Assembly (NCBI GenBank): GCA_000729835.1
Contig: JFHB01000074.1
Span: 1-64,000, forward strand
Length of the DNA: 64,000 nt
Origin: Atkinsonella hypoxylon
Lineage: Eukaryota > Ascomycota > Sordariomycetes > Hypocreales > Clavicipitaceae
Reading direction: 5' to 3'
A program made the translations under genes and the position numbers. The notes under the pieces are model-generated. The model had not been told where the DNA came from, made no database searches, and saw nothing but the letters and a program-made list of their open reading frames with translations. Of this stretch, positions 22,097 to 34,550 are shown piece by piece (positions within the stretch are counted from its first letter, which is position 1; each line of letters begins with the position of its first letter).

Positions 22097-23926
22097 CTAG
22101 GCCATCCGTCTATCGCCCTCAGAGGCCTTATCCCCCGCATCAGGACTAAGATAGTCCGCATCCTCAGCAGCCTCATACTCAGCAATCAAGTCACCCACCA
22201 CCTCCCTCGCCTCATCAAACTCGTTGAGATTCTCCGCAAACGGCGCCGTCTTCTTGTAACTTTCCATGAAGGCATTGCGCTTGCGCATGCCATCATATTG
22301 CTTGACAATACGCTTAAACAACTGTGGACACACACACACACACAAAAAATCAGCTTTTTTCCCCTCAAACCATGACCGTAAAGGGGAGATTTCTCACCGT
22401 GGCAATGCTAGTATGATTAGCGAGCATGAGGCCGCTGACTCTGTGGCTCATAGGGATATACGGGCTCCTCTTCGTCAAAGCGACCTGGATGCTGGCGGGC
22501 CCCCAGGGGATAAAGGTTGCGAGCCGGCGCTCCCTAATACGCAAGAGGCTCTTATGCACATCGGTGGGATCGACTTCTCCCTGGATGACGTTCAGAATGG
22601 AAATGTAGCAGCTCTTCTTGCCGGGAATCGTGGACACCATGCGGTTCTTCGGTTGGAGCAGTCTCCTCATGACGTCAAGAACCGTGGTCTTGCGCACCGT
22701 CTTGGCCTGCTCGACTTGATCTCCTGTGAAGGGTGTGTATGCCGTCATGAGGAAATGGCATCTTGGCGTCGGGATGAGGGAGGCCAGAATGCTGACGAGA
22801 TCGTTATGCATGTACCCTGGGTATCGCAGTGTGGTTGTGCTGGCCGACATGACCGTAGCCACCTATTTTCCAACAACAACAACAACAACAACAATGACAG
22901 AAAATCAGCAATGCATCTCTGAAGTCAATCTCAAAGCACGACATACCAGTTGGTTCGTCTGCTGAAAACTCGGTTCCTGCACATGCAGCCTGTCGGCAGC
23001 AATGTGACTCAGTGCGCCATTATCTAGCACCACGACAGAATCCGCATTCTGCACCAGCCTCCTCATTGACAGGATACTATTATATGGGTGAACAACCACG
23101 TCTCCCGAGTTGGTCGTATCGGGAAACACTGAATACGTCTGGATGATCTTCTTCGGGAATCGATCGTTCAGCCTCTCCAGCATGAAGCTACCTAGTCCTG
23201 AGCCTGTACCGCCGGCAATAGAATGAAGCATCATGAATCCCTCTAATGAGTCGCTCCCATCTGCCTCCCGGTCAATCATCTCCATGATATCCTCGCAGAC
23301 AGCCTCGCCGGATTGGTACCCATCACCCCAGTTGTTGGCCGCGCCCATTCCATTTTTGCCGACGTAGAAGTTCTCGGGGTTGTAAATGTTTCTGTATGGC
23401 CCCGTTTGAATGCCATTTATAACCTGTAGTTCGGCAACAGGCACGTTAGCCATGCACATTCCGCAAGCGAGGATTGCTCCCCCCCCCTAAAAAAAAAAAA
23501 ACAAGAGCATCCGAGGAGCCACAAGACGCGGCAATCCCGTCTCGTGAGAGAAATCAAACGTACTCGAGGCTCAAGGTCGATAAGAATCGCTCGTGGAATA
23601 TATCTCGTATCGTCGCTCTGGTAGTAGAAAACATCTTTCCGATCACCTCCTTCTGTTGCAAAATCTTCAAGATTACCATCTTGGCTGATGCCGTGCTCCA
23701 GGCACAGCTGTTGCCAGAACTGACTGCCAACTACATCATCACACATCAGCACTAAATCAACGCTCTATTCATCACGTCGATTTCAAGAGTCGGCATCGGA
23801 TGTGGTATACGCACTGCTGTTACCGCACTGCCCAGCCTGAATAGTGATTATCTCTCTTCGACACAACAATTCGTTAGCATGTGCCAATCATCGCCGGGCG
23901 AGGAGGAGTAACGCATACCGAGGCAT
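22097..23926 (-). CDS. tubG: Gamma-tubulin
   Basis: Gamma-tubulin nucleates microtubules at spindle pole bodies within the gamma-tubulin complex. Six exons (23926-23919, 23855-23815, 23730-23564, 23423-22947, 22862-22398, 22321-22097) give 460 aa. Recognised segments are MPREIITIQAGQCGNSIGSQ, LIDLEPRVINGIQTGPYRN, the tubulin signature AGGTGSGLGSFMLERL, QTYSVFPDT, PTPRCHFLMTAYTPFT, and a C-terminus with NEFDEAREVVGDLIAEYEAA. Exon 1 is only 8 nt (ATG CCT CG). Intron 4 carries an (AAC)n repeat and intron 5 a (GT)n repeat. All junctions are GT-AG with consistent phase. The set of early introns is typical of fungal gamma-tubulin genes. Confidence 0.96.
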
Positions 23927-24638
23927 GATGAAAGCTGACAGTCAGACTTGTCCCTACAGGCTCTTGAGAGAACATCAGAAAACAAAATGAAGAGAAACGT
24001 GTTAGCTCTTTGCTGTACCAGACCGGGAGAGACGCGACGACACGCGACCGTTGGTTGCAAGCTCGACGGACCCCGCCCCCGCGTTTCACTTTCAATTGGC
24101 CGTTTCCAAGACCGTTACGAGCTTCAACAACTATTAAGCAGTATGGAATTACGGACATGAATAACACATAATGGTATGCAATGCCAATATGGTATTCATA
24201 TTTGATCAACGCCCAAGTAAGAACTAGAGAACACAGCCAAATTTACATCTTGAAGCAAGAGTCCTCCCCATCGCTTTGATCTCAAGCGCTGAACAGCCAA
24301 TATGCCCGTTGCCATAATTAGGTATATAAGGTTGAAATTCGACGCATCCTCTTGATACACGAAAATATGTTGTAGCTAGCTCATCTTGCCTCCTTTCTCA
24401 ATAGAAGAATTATAATACAATGCGTCCAGAAACGCCTATTCTTTTGAAAATACCGCAGATAACCAGTTGTAATTACAATACTCTAAACGACGCCTTTGAT
24501 GATGGATGCCACCGATACCTTGCCAGTTACATGCCAAATGAAAGTTTGGCATCTGTCGCTCTTCACAATGTGAACAAATATTTTACTTATTTCTTCTTCT
24601 TTGTTGTTTTCCCTCTTCTCCCATGCGTATTAAATGTT
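23927..24638. other. Intergenic region upstream of gamma-tubulin
   Basis: This holds the gamma-tubulin promoter and the 3' region of the downstream-oriented nucleoporin gene. It contains a TATA-like AGGTATATAAGG at about 24321. No other gene is supported. Confidence 0.45.
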
Positions 24639-27600
24639 TCAAGCCTCGTTCGATTCCTTGTTCTTTTCCAACACTTCGGCTAGATCTTTGGCCAGATCCT
24701 TAGTCTTGACTTGGACCATCCACGTCTCCAACCCGTTGCCTTTCTCGTTGGACGTGGTCAGCTTCACATATTTTTCATCGGTCTTGTAAGTCATGTTGGG
24801 TAAAACGGCGCGATTGAGAGCGACATGGCCACGTGGTTCAGCTCGCAGAAGTAGTCGCACGAGCTTTGTTTTTTTATGCTTCAGCAGTCGCAGTTGACCC
24901 ACGCCTTGGGTCGACCAGGGGCTCTTCGATTTAGGCCTGTCGTCCCCATCATCCGTCTTTTCTGAAGCCGGAATGAACTTCAGAACCTTGGCTCGGACTT
25001 CATGCAGTACCTCTTCCTCTACATCAACGGCATCGGCCAGATTGATCTGCTCATGCTTTTCGCCCTCTTCATTGGCGTCGCCGTTCTTTGCTATATCCGT
25101 TTGAGCTGAAGGCTCCGGGGTCCCTGCAGCTGGCGTAGTAGCCAGGCTAGAGCCGAGGTTCAGGGGAGAGTCTACACCCGTCGCTTTAGCGGCGCTATTT
25201 TCCGGCGCGGAAACGGAGACTTACTGGTCCCAGTGGTTGTAGATCCACCAGCTGGCGGCTGGAGGTTGAAGGCCGGGGCAGCTTGATTGGAACCAAACAC
25301 GGAACCAGCCCCATTTGACGCAGCGCCTCCAGCCAAGAAATTGAAAGACGGGGCGCTGCCACTTCCCGCAGCGCCGCCGAAAATGGGGGCGGCATTGTTG
25401 CTACCTTGCTTTGCTGCTCCGAAGAGAGAGCCGCCACTATTCCCTGTGGACGGCGCAGACGCGGTGCCGCTGGCACTGCCGAATTGGAATGGTGACGAGG
25501 CTCCAGATGGTGCTGATGACCCAGCCGCAAAGGTGAACATGCCTCCACTCGAGGGGGCAGCAGATGTTGTTGCGTTGCCGATAGTACCACCAGAGGCGAA
25601 CGGATTATTAAGTGCTGTACCAGACGTTGTTGATGCTGATGAGCCGCCGCCAAAATTGAAGTTGAAGCCTCCAGAACCAGATCCTGTTGTTGACGAGGTG
25701 CCGCCAAAGGTAATAGAACCGAGACCTGAGGAGCTGCCGGTTTGTGTCGGGGTCGAAGCAGCTCCAAAAAGATTGCCTGTAGAAGCTGCAGGTTGGCCGC
25801 CAGCGCCAAAGCTGAATGTCGGCACCGAGCCCCCATTGCTTCCCGCACTGGGGACCTTCTTTTTGGCAGGTGATGGGTCATCCTGCTTCATGGGACTACC
25901 AAACAAGTTGTTGCTCGCCTCGGCAGCAGGCGGAGATTTGGGTGCACCAAAAAGCGGCCTTGAGTCACCGATTGTGGGCGCTGTGGTAGCCGCAATCGGC
26001 TTTGGCGTGTCCGTCTTGGCTGCGGCAGACCCAGCTGCTGCTGAAGAGGAAGCTCCGAAAAGAGATTGCTTGGCAGGGGCAGAAGCAACACTACCAAACA
26101 AGCTGCTAGCCGTGCTAGGTGGCTTGGCACCGAATAGGCTGTTAGCATTCGTCGACTCTGATGCAGCCTTTGAAGTGACACTGCCGAACAGAGATGTCGC
26201 AGCAGGGGTTTCAGTCGCAGACGATGCGTTTGTCTCAGCAGGCTTAGCTCCAAAAAGAGTAGACGACGGGGCGGTTTCTGCAGGCTTGCTCGCTTGGCTA
26301 AAGAGGCTGGGTGTTGCGCTCGTTTCGGCAAGCTTGGAGGGTCCTGAAGCTGCCCCCGGCTTAACGCCAAAGCTATTTAAGCCAAATGTCGGCTGCACTG
26401 ATGGCCTGGTATCGAAGAGGGCCTTCTTGGCAGGCTGCGATTCGTTTTCCTTATCCGACTCGCCGCCATCCTTACTAGCCTGATCGCCATTAGCAGCTTC
26501 CTTAGAGGAGTCCTTCTTTACAGGCTCATCTTGTTGCGCAGAACCGAATATTTTAGATGGAGCAGTCGTCTTAGGGGCGGAACTGGAGCTGGCAGAGTTC
26601 CCAAATCCATTACCGAGGAGTGAGTTCGACGCTGCTGACATCGTGGTTGGCGCAAATTTAATGGGCGTAGTGGTGGGGTTCCAGGTTTGATCCGTGACGG
26701 CAGGTTTCTCCTGGACGGACTCAGCTTGAGAATCAACCTGAGAGTCAGGCTTGACCCCTGCCTCAGGTTCTGCTTCCGTTTCTTCAACCCTTTCTTCGAC
26801 ACGAACGGGCTGGCCATCGCTGCCCTTGGTGACACGGTCAAATATGCTGCGACCTGGCGTGCTCTCCCGAGTGCCAGGCGCGCTGGACAGGCCAGCGCCC
26901 AGGCCAGGGGCAGGTAACGTAGGTTTCTTTCCGAACAGATCAGATCCAGTCTGCGAACCAGTAGCACCAATTCCACTAGCAGCGACGCTAGGTTCGTCGC
27001 TCTGTCCAGCTTTCTGGTTTCCATCTTGATCTGAATCCGATTCGCTCTCCGCATCGGCATCGACGCCACTGTTCTTGGCCGAGCTGGCATCTGAAAGGTA
27101 CCCAAAAATATTGCTTCCGCCAGTTGAGGTTGTTTGAGCTCCCGCGGGCTTCGCGTTCGTGAAAACTGTCCGGGCCAAGCTGCTGCTAGTAGCAGGCTTA
27201 TTCGTATTGAAAAGGCTGGGCTTGGGAGCAGCAGCTGGATCTTCGGTAGACTTGGATGCAGCGGACTTGTTGGCAATCTTTTCAAACAGCGATTTGGCAG
27301 AAGATGGTGTCATTTTTAGCATCTTAGCGGGCTGTTCCTCGCTGACAGAAGACTTCCTCTTGTTGTTGCCCATGGGTGTCGAGGTAGATGCAACAGTTTC
27401 AGCATGCCCGGCAGGTTTTTCCATGGCTTGACGTTTCCCCTTGGTGGCAGGTGTTGTAGACTCGTCGTCGGTCGCCTTACGCTTCTTGGAAGCCGTTGGC
27501 CTCGAGGGTGTCGACTCAGCATCTTCCTCTTCTTCTGGTTCGGGCAAACCATGTTCTCGTCGCCACCGCTTAAGGACGTCTTTGGATGGTTTTACGTTTT

Positions 27601-28330
27601 GAAACTCATAGAGGCCATATCGCAGCAAAATGATGCTTCGACTCTTCTCGAACTCCTTTGCAAAGTTGATGACGTTCAGTTTCCAGTCTTTCTTCGAGAA
27701 GATCTCGTTGGCGGCATATTTCAGCCGCCTCAAATCGAGTATGCAAAAAAATTGACGGCGTTGCTCTTCGTCAAGCTCGGGAGGGCAGAGATGTGCCAGA
27801 AATTGATCAGCGTAAATTGAGCCCTTTGCATTCCACTCCTTGGGTACTTTTTGCGTCAAAACTTCACCAGTCAATTCTGGAGGTGGGGAAGCAATACGCA
27901 TTGGAAACAGCTCTTTGGTGCTTGTCTTCGCAGCCATGCCACGAGGGGTGGCGTGGGCTATGAATTCGCGATGAACTCTCGAAGGCTCAGGAGTAGCGCC
28001 GGGAGCAAACACTTTCTTCATGGTACTGTTGGGAATGCTTGGGGAGAACGTAGAGGTGGGAGGTCTATTGGTGATAGCGGATGCCCTGAAGATGTTTCGC
28101 GCTGTACTTATCGAGCTGTTGTTGAGACTGCTCGACGGAATCTCGTCGCGTGTCGTCAACAGCTTGCGACTCGATGAGGCATGAGGGGTGCCTGAGCACT
28201 TCGTTGATGAACCTCCAAGCGGTGATGCAGCTGCATATGCGCGCTTGGCGAATGGCAACGGAGGTCTGGACCTAGGTGTGCCATTTGTGGCCTCTGCGAC
28301 GTCGTCGCCTGGGATTGAAAATGTCACCAT
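24639..28330 (-). CDS. NUP2: RanBD-containing FG nucleoporin, Nup2 type
   Basis: Nup2-type nucleoporins sit on the nuclear basket, bind Ran-GTP and importin-alpha, and help recycle importins. Two exons (28330-25225 and 25171-24639) give 1212 aa. An N-terminal conserved region (about residues 140-270, with ELFPMRIASPPPELTGEVLT and FLAHLCPPELDEEQRRQFFC) precedes a long Ser/Ala/Gly-rich region with many FG motifs (SLFG, PLFG, FSFG, FNFNFGG). The C-terminal Ran-binding domain contains GVGQLRLLKHKKTKLVRLLL and ALNRAVLPNM. The frame is open to 28393, but MVTFSIPGDDV at 28330 follows a run of ten G in the probable leader and is preferred. The single small intron (GTAAGT/TGTAG) restores NSPLNLG. The middle is low-complexity, so residue-level comparisons there mean little. 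Confidence 0.9.
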
Positions 28331-29747
28331 TGTGCCGTGATGCGATTTGGGGGGGGGGGGACGTGCTATGTCCGGCGCAGAGGAAACGAGCACAAAACGA
28401 CGGGAGGAAATATGAAAATCGGAGTAACGTGTTGAGTAAGAGACAGGAAAGACGACCGTCGTGCAGAAGTGTCGAGGGTGGTGTCAACCTGATTGTGGTT
28501 CGCGTTGAGCGCTCAGGAAACTTTTCTGGGGCTAATAAATTATTAGGAGAGCAGGGAGAGAAACGGCCAGACCGGCAAGCGGCTACTGCAGAACGACTCG
28601 CATCAAAACAGTCTCATATGCCAGCGCTTCAATGTATTTGAGGAACAAGATGAAGGTGCAGACGTGCTAGGCCTGGCGCGATGTGTGGTGATTTTGCGGG
28701 ATGGGAAGAAGCAGAAAAGAAGAGAGTGTGGCCTTTGGGGAAGGCAAGAGTGATGCGCACTCGCACCTGCGGCAAAATGTTTTGGTGTGGGCACTGCAAC
28801 TGCAGCTGGCACTGGCTGGTGACGGACACACTCCGTATGCACGGAATAATTATATTAGCAACGCCTCGGGGGTGCCTCGGAAGTGTCAAATTACATGACA
28901 GGTCCTAGTGAGAGTTTCGAGTTGCCGGACCCGTGATGGAATCTGTCCCCCGCGTGCAGCCACTACCAATTACACCGGTCAAGCCCCACTCCTAGAACCA
29001 TCCTCGGTTCGGCCATGCCTTTGGCAGTCTGGTCACTTGCAGGGATTGTCAATTAACTCCAATTGGTAGCAGGTGGCGACAACTGCTACTTCTTGTCACC
29101 AGTCAATTTTTTCCCAGTGTTAAGTAGTTATATCGGTGTTATTATAATAATAGTTGAGATTATTAGACTCTGTCCGGTTACAGGATCAATGGATAACCGA
29201 TAGATGCTGGAACTTGTCACCACCGTACTCTCCTAAAACTGTCAAAGGATCGGCCCGGGAGCTCCAGTACTTTTCGAAAAATTGCCACCTTTTAAATCTG
29301 GCAGCCACATCAACTAACTATCAGGTGCCCTAGGTAAGTATGTACTTTCAATGCGCATGCGGTTTATTAACCTTAAACTGCATTATACATCGTAAGAAAT
29401 TAGGCGGGATTAGACTTCTACGTCCTTATCTGAACTCAACAAACTCAAAAGGTCGATTTAGTCCTATCTGATGACCTGGATAAATGTGGAATGAGTGGTA
29501 TGATTCTCCGTTCCTCTGAGCGTCAACTGCGAGTTGGGCTAGATCGATATCATTCTTGTCCGCAGCAGCACACACAGAAGCCGAATCGCCCATCTTAGGG
29601 CATATTGCAGTTACAATACAAAGTGAAAAAGTGAAAGGAAAGAACCTGAGCAAATTACACATCAGCCGTCATGACTGTAGAGGAGATCCGGTGGTGTACG
29701 TCCCGAGTTCATACGGGTCGACTTTTACAAACAGTAACACAGCGCCT
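28331..29747. other. Intergenic region between the nucleoporin promoter and NBR1 3' end
   Basis: Both neighbours are on the minus strand. The part next to 28331 is the nucleoporin promoter and leader, including a run of ten G at about 28349-28358. The rest has AT-rich patches near 29110-29170. A minus-strand frame at 29426-29662 (78 aa) has no recognisable domain and may be untranslated NBR1 3' sequence. Confidence 0.45.
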
Positions 29748-32490
29748 TCACTTCGTCGGAAGCTTCTTCTGCTGCTCCTCTAGAAACTCTTCGTCTGAGG
29801 CGTCGAGGATGTCGTACTCTTCATCCGTCATAAAGCCGTCCTCCGAAGCGTCCCATTCGTCATCGTCATCGTACTTGTCGTATTTATCCTTGAGCGCAGC
29901 GTCAGATGACTCGGTCTGCGTCTCTTCGTGCATGCTAGCACTGGGGGATTCCTTCTCGAGCTTGGGGAATATCATCATGCTGCTGGTTTGGCTGCTGTCG
30001 TTGGGCTCAACCTTCACGGCTAAGGGTGTTGGGACTGGACTTTGAGTTGAAGGAGTAGCGTTACGCTTGACCTCGTGAGCAGCAGCAGCTCGAACGTTAA
30101 TCTCACACCACAAGCGATGCCCGAATCGTATGCCATCTGGAGTAGTCAGGCGCCAATACGAGATCATCTTGCCCGTACGCGAAGGAGTGCGAAGCAAGGA
30201 GGTGAAGGAGCACTCCTGGCCTGGAAGTAGAGGTGTATAGCAAATAGTGGATTCAGAAGCAGACACGAGTTCGGAGATGCCGGCAGGGTGAGCTGAGTCG
30301 ACATGGCCCATATAATCGCCCCCCACAAATTTGACGGAGCACCCAGCAGGCCAAGCTGTTTTGCCTTCGTTACGAAGCACCCACGTCTGCTGGAACACAT
30401 GGTTCGGTGGAAAGATGGTGCCGTCAGCGACAGAGTCACGCAGAAACACAGCGCGGAGGTCCTCTTCCTTGGGCTCAGCCTTCAGTGTTAAAGATTCCGC
30501 AGAAGCGGGCGCGGGCATAGGCTCCTTGGCAGGTAGAGGAGGGATAGTTGCCTCCACAGGCCTGACGTCGACGACGGTCTGGACAGCATTGATAGCGTTT
30601 GTAGGTGAAGTCGGAGCAGTCTCGGTAGCTTCGGGGCTTGTGCTTAGACGGTCACCCATAGATGGCATACGCTTTCCACCCTGATGTTCACCCGTCGTGG
30701 TGACGCTCACGTGGCGCACCGGCGTCTTGAATTTGATCAAGGGGTGGGTTTTGTTGTGCTTATTGGCAGGGCTGGCTTCACATTTGGCACAGAAGTCAAG
30801 GTCGTGGCATACAGCACACTTGTAACGAATGCCGCAGATATAGGAGTCCGTCTCTAGCGTGCCACTGCATAGTGGACCATCACAGCAAATGCCAATATGG
30901 ACGGGCTGAGCAGCCGCACGAGTATGAAGATCAACGAGAGGCTCGTAGATGGCCGCGAATCGATGGCTGGGGTGCACAGAGTGCGCATTCTGGATACAAT
31001 CATTGCAGTAGTCCCAGTCAGGGCAGTCAAGACACTTGTGACGAATGCCAGTAATGTACTGGGGTACCCAAGTTAGACGAAGAAATCCAAAGACGTTTGG
31101 AGTATTCTACTTACGGTGTCGCATTCATCACAAATGGCATGGTGGACCTGGTTGCGGCCAGGAGGCAACTTCAGACGAATGTGAGCTGGCAATTGTACAC
31201 CAGGAACAGCGGCCACGAAACCATGCTTTGGGTTGTGACCATAAGCGTCCTTGGCGAAGCATGGCTGGCAGAGATCGTAGTCTTCGCAGGTTGAGCAGTG
31301 CAGAAACTCGCGTTCAGGGAGTTCTATAATGATTATGTTGAGTGGACTTAAATTCCTATTCTTAATTGAAAGGAGAAAGAAGAAAAATTGCTTACCTTGC
31401 AAACACTGGTTGCATGTTCGCATCCATCCAGAATTAGCCGACATAGAAGTCGGCACTGAAGCCTCTTCCACCCGATCGCTTACTGGCACAGTAACGTCAT
31501 CAGCTGGCTTCACTGGCTCAGACTGGACTGCCTCAGCCTTGGGCTTAGGAGCAATCGTCTCAGTGGTGCTGTTAACAATCTGACCGTTACTCATAGTACG
31601 CTTGATCAGCCAGTGATCGTTACTGTAGCATGTGATGCCCTGTCCCACACAAGACTGGCAAAGATCGAAATCGCCATCATCGCAGGTAGAGCAGTGATAA
31701 TGAGCATCAGGAATGTTCTTCTCGCAGCTGTTGCAACAAACGGCAAACATGGCACCCGTCGCCGGGCAGACGGGCGAGAGAGGGCCAGACAATTTTGGTA
31801 CCGCAGGGGTCGTGGTGAAGGGCTGGCAGTTAGCCATGTGAGATGTGAGGCTGACAAGTTCGTCAGTCGATTTCATGAGTTGTCTCATGCGGTTGTCGAA
31901 GTCCGCTTGGTGATCCTGGATGAGCCTGGCAGCTTCTTGTAGCAATTTTTTATCGTATCGCCTTGACAGAATGGTTTGAGACGAGCTGGCGGAAGCCATC
32001 GGCGTTGGGTTCGATCTGAGAGGCTCGGGCTTGTCGATGTTGGCAGGCTCAGGAACTCCTAGATCATCTTGGACGGCGACTAGCTTGGGAGTAGGCTGTT
32101 CACTGTTATGCAAGACAGACACGCGGAGCTTGAGCTTTGATTTGGCCTTGGCAGCTCTGTATAACTGTTTGTAGACGGTCATGTTGGAGGAATCAAGCAT
32201 TACAAATGCAGCAGCGGAGTCTGAGTAGCGCTCGATCATGATTTTCTTATCAACGGGAATCTGCAAGAAAGTTCGAATCTAAGACAAAGAGGCTGTCAGC
32301 AACATTCGCAGGAAAGAATACTTTGCTCTGAGTGGCAGACGAGTGTCAGCTCGATGAAAAGACTTACATGGTCTTCGAGAACTCGGGGTGCCATTTCACG
32401 AAGAGGCATCTTGACCCGACGATTGACGCCATCGTATGTCACCTTGATGGTGACGATGGCATCTGGGCTAGACTGGGAATTTGAAGACAT
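29748..32490 (-). CDS. NBR1: NBR1-type selective autophagy receptor (PB1, four ZZ fingers, FW domain)
   Basis: Fungal NBR1 homologues deliver cargo to autophagosomes or endosomes. Four exons (32490-32368, 32278-31396, 31323-31115, 31058-29748) give 841 aa. Residues about 10-95 are a PB1 domain (VTIKVTYDGVNRRVKMPL; IMIERYSDSAAAFVML). Four ZZ-type zinc fingers follow at roughly 225-275, 323-370, 393-440 and 455-510, each with paired C-x2-C motifs. The FW (NBR1-like) domain lies at about 607-730 (FQQTWVLRNEGKTAWPAGC; YWRLTTPDGIRFGHRLWCEI). The tail is acidic, and EEYDIL at about 820 fits an Atg8-interacting motif. An intron splits ZZ2 and another splits ZZ3. Domain order matches fungal NBR1 as I know it; the AIM is an inference. 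Confidence 0.93.
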
Positions 32491-34550
32491 TCTTGTGAAG
32501 ACAATATGATGCCTATGCAAAATGAAATGAAGTGGAACCCGCAAGTTGATGTGTTGATGTCGGCTTTGATGAAGCACGATGAAAGTGAAGCTGACCTGGA
32601 CGACGAGCGGTCAGGCAATGCATGCACTTCCAAGAGCGGTGACAAATCGCAGGTGAGCCACCACAGTAATTTATGGGTGGTGGTGGTGGTGGTGGTGGTG
32701 GTGGGTAGCGGCCAGTGGAGTCTAAATGCTACACGATGAGGCGGCGACGCAGAGGCAGTTGTGCAATTACGCGGCAGAAGCAGTCGCCCTCGCAGGGAAC
32801 GGAGGACAGCTACTATCGTCGACCTTGACCTCGTGGAAAATCCACAGATGTCAAATGGTGCCGACCCTTTGGTGAAGAAGAAAGAAAAGCAAATCTTCGA
32901 ATTCAAGATGAAGCTCGGGGCAGTCGGGATGGTGAAGAGGGAGAGGCGAGGAATACGGACTGGAGAGATGAAAGAAAGAGATGAGAGATCGGAAGAGCGA
33001 GGGAGGAGCTGGACGGATTTGGGGACGAGGTGGAACCGCGAGTGCACCTTGCGGGGAGCAGCCGCAGCTTTCAGCCAGATTCAGGACACTTTGCTCAAGG
33101 GCAACTGGGAACAGCTAGACAGATAATAGAGGCGGCTTACAGGGGACTTGTGCGTCAAGATTGGTCGACGATAGAGCAGAATTTACAAATACTGGTCTAG
33201 GTGAGTAATGATTGAATTTAATTGACTTATCCCGTGAATGTACTCCGTACGTACGAGGTAATACCAGGCTCGACACAGGACGTTCTGAGCATCATGAATG
33301 TACCGGAATGGGCGGCGCGGCCGGGTTTAATTGACCGACCAACTCCGTGCTAAGGCTTGCTTGCTTTTGCTCAGCTACTTACAAATATCAAGGAACAGGT
33401 TAGAAACCCTACGAGGATTCGCCACCAGCAACAGCCCCTTACAATATTAGCCACCAGACATCGAGACAAGCGATGTACCTGTGCCTGGCCGCAGCTCGAC
33501 ACCTGGCTCTGGCTGCCTGAAGCTGCAATACAGCCACATGAGCGAGAAGCGAATGGAATCTGGCCATCGACAAGGAATTATCGGAGCTTGCTTGCAGAAA
33601 GATAGCAGCACGGCATCAATAAAAAGTTGATTTACTTTGGTTCTGGGATTCGTAAGGGTAAGCACCTCGGCTAATACCAGGCCTTCATACAAGGCGCGAG
33701 CAGGATGTGGGCCAGTGAGCTACTAAGTACTAGGCTGAATCAGGAGTACTTAATTGATATTGTGAATGTCACTTTAATTGAGGTGTCCTCCTTTTCTGAT
33801 GCACAAATGGCACATTGATTGCACACATATCGCAGCCATAGCGCGATTTTAGCAGATCGAAAAGGGTGTGTGTCCGCGAGTTGCCTGAGGCCCCAGTACA
33901 GCCAAAGGGATGGCTAGCACAGGTGGGGTGGGCATTCGAGCCTAATATATATGGTTGCATCGAGTGATTAATCTACCGAGGTACTGGTAGGCAGGCACGT
34001 GGGCGACAAATTTCATGATGGGTCCCGCAACTCCCTGCTCTTCATAGCAACCATGTATTTTGACCACCTGTGCTAGCGTCAACTGCAACTGGAAATCCGG
34101 TGCAGACTGACTTTCACCACGCTGGGCAATATTCCAGCTTGATTTTGTTCTCGCATCGAACAGCAAGTCCTGAATTCTCTCCATTGAAAACCGACTCATC
34201 TTAAAAAGGGTCTGATTTTGAATAGATTTTCGAACCGCCTCCTTGTGCTTGCCCAGCTCTGTAATTACTGGCTGCACAGCTGACTGAAACAACGTGGTGA
34301 CGCTAATGCATTGGAATCTCTGTTACTCTGTTGCCTTCCTGACTAATTCTATTTTATAATGTGCACTGAGCTTTGTGCCGTTTACCAGCTCACGACATTC
34401 CCCTCCAGGTATCAATCTGTCGCAGCCAAAGCCGAGCAACGCCGGAACTTTGAAACATGGGCATCGCTGGTAAAGCGATGCCCTCCGCTCACGCAGGCTT
34501 CTGACATCACCTTTGTCTTCAGTTCTTTTATAATGCCCCCCAAATGAATC
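32491..34550. other. Intergenic region between NBR1 and TFB2
   Basis: NBR1 and TFB2 are both on the minus strand, so this holds the NBR1 promoter and the TFB2 3' end. It contains a (GGT)n microsatellite (32675-32704), a purine-rich tract near 32870-33010, and a TACTCCGTAC word at 33241-33250. A minus-strand frame at 33942-34292 (116 aa, MFQSAVQPVITELGKHKEAV) is the only one with a protein-like look, but I recognise no domain, and it is not counted as a gene. Confidence 0.4.
32675..32704. repeat. (GGT)n microsatellite upstream of NBR1
   Basis: About nine tandem GGT units lie roughly 185 bp upstream of the NBR1 start codon, likely in its promoter or leader. Confidence 0.9.

Noticed and set aside
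25287..26483. 398-aa plus-strand frame rich in Ala/Pro
   Set aside because: It is the antisense shadow of the FG-repeat region of the nucleoporin gene; low-complexity codon usage keeps the opposite strand open.
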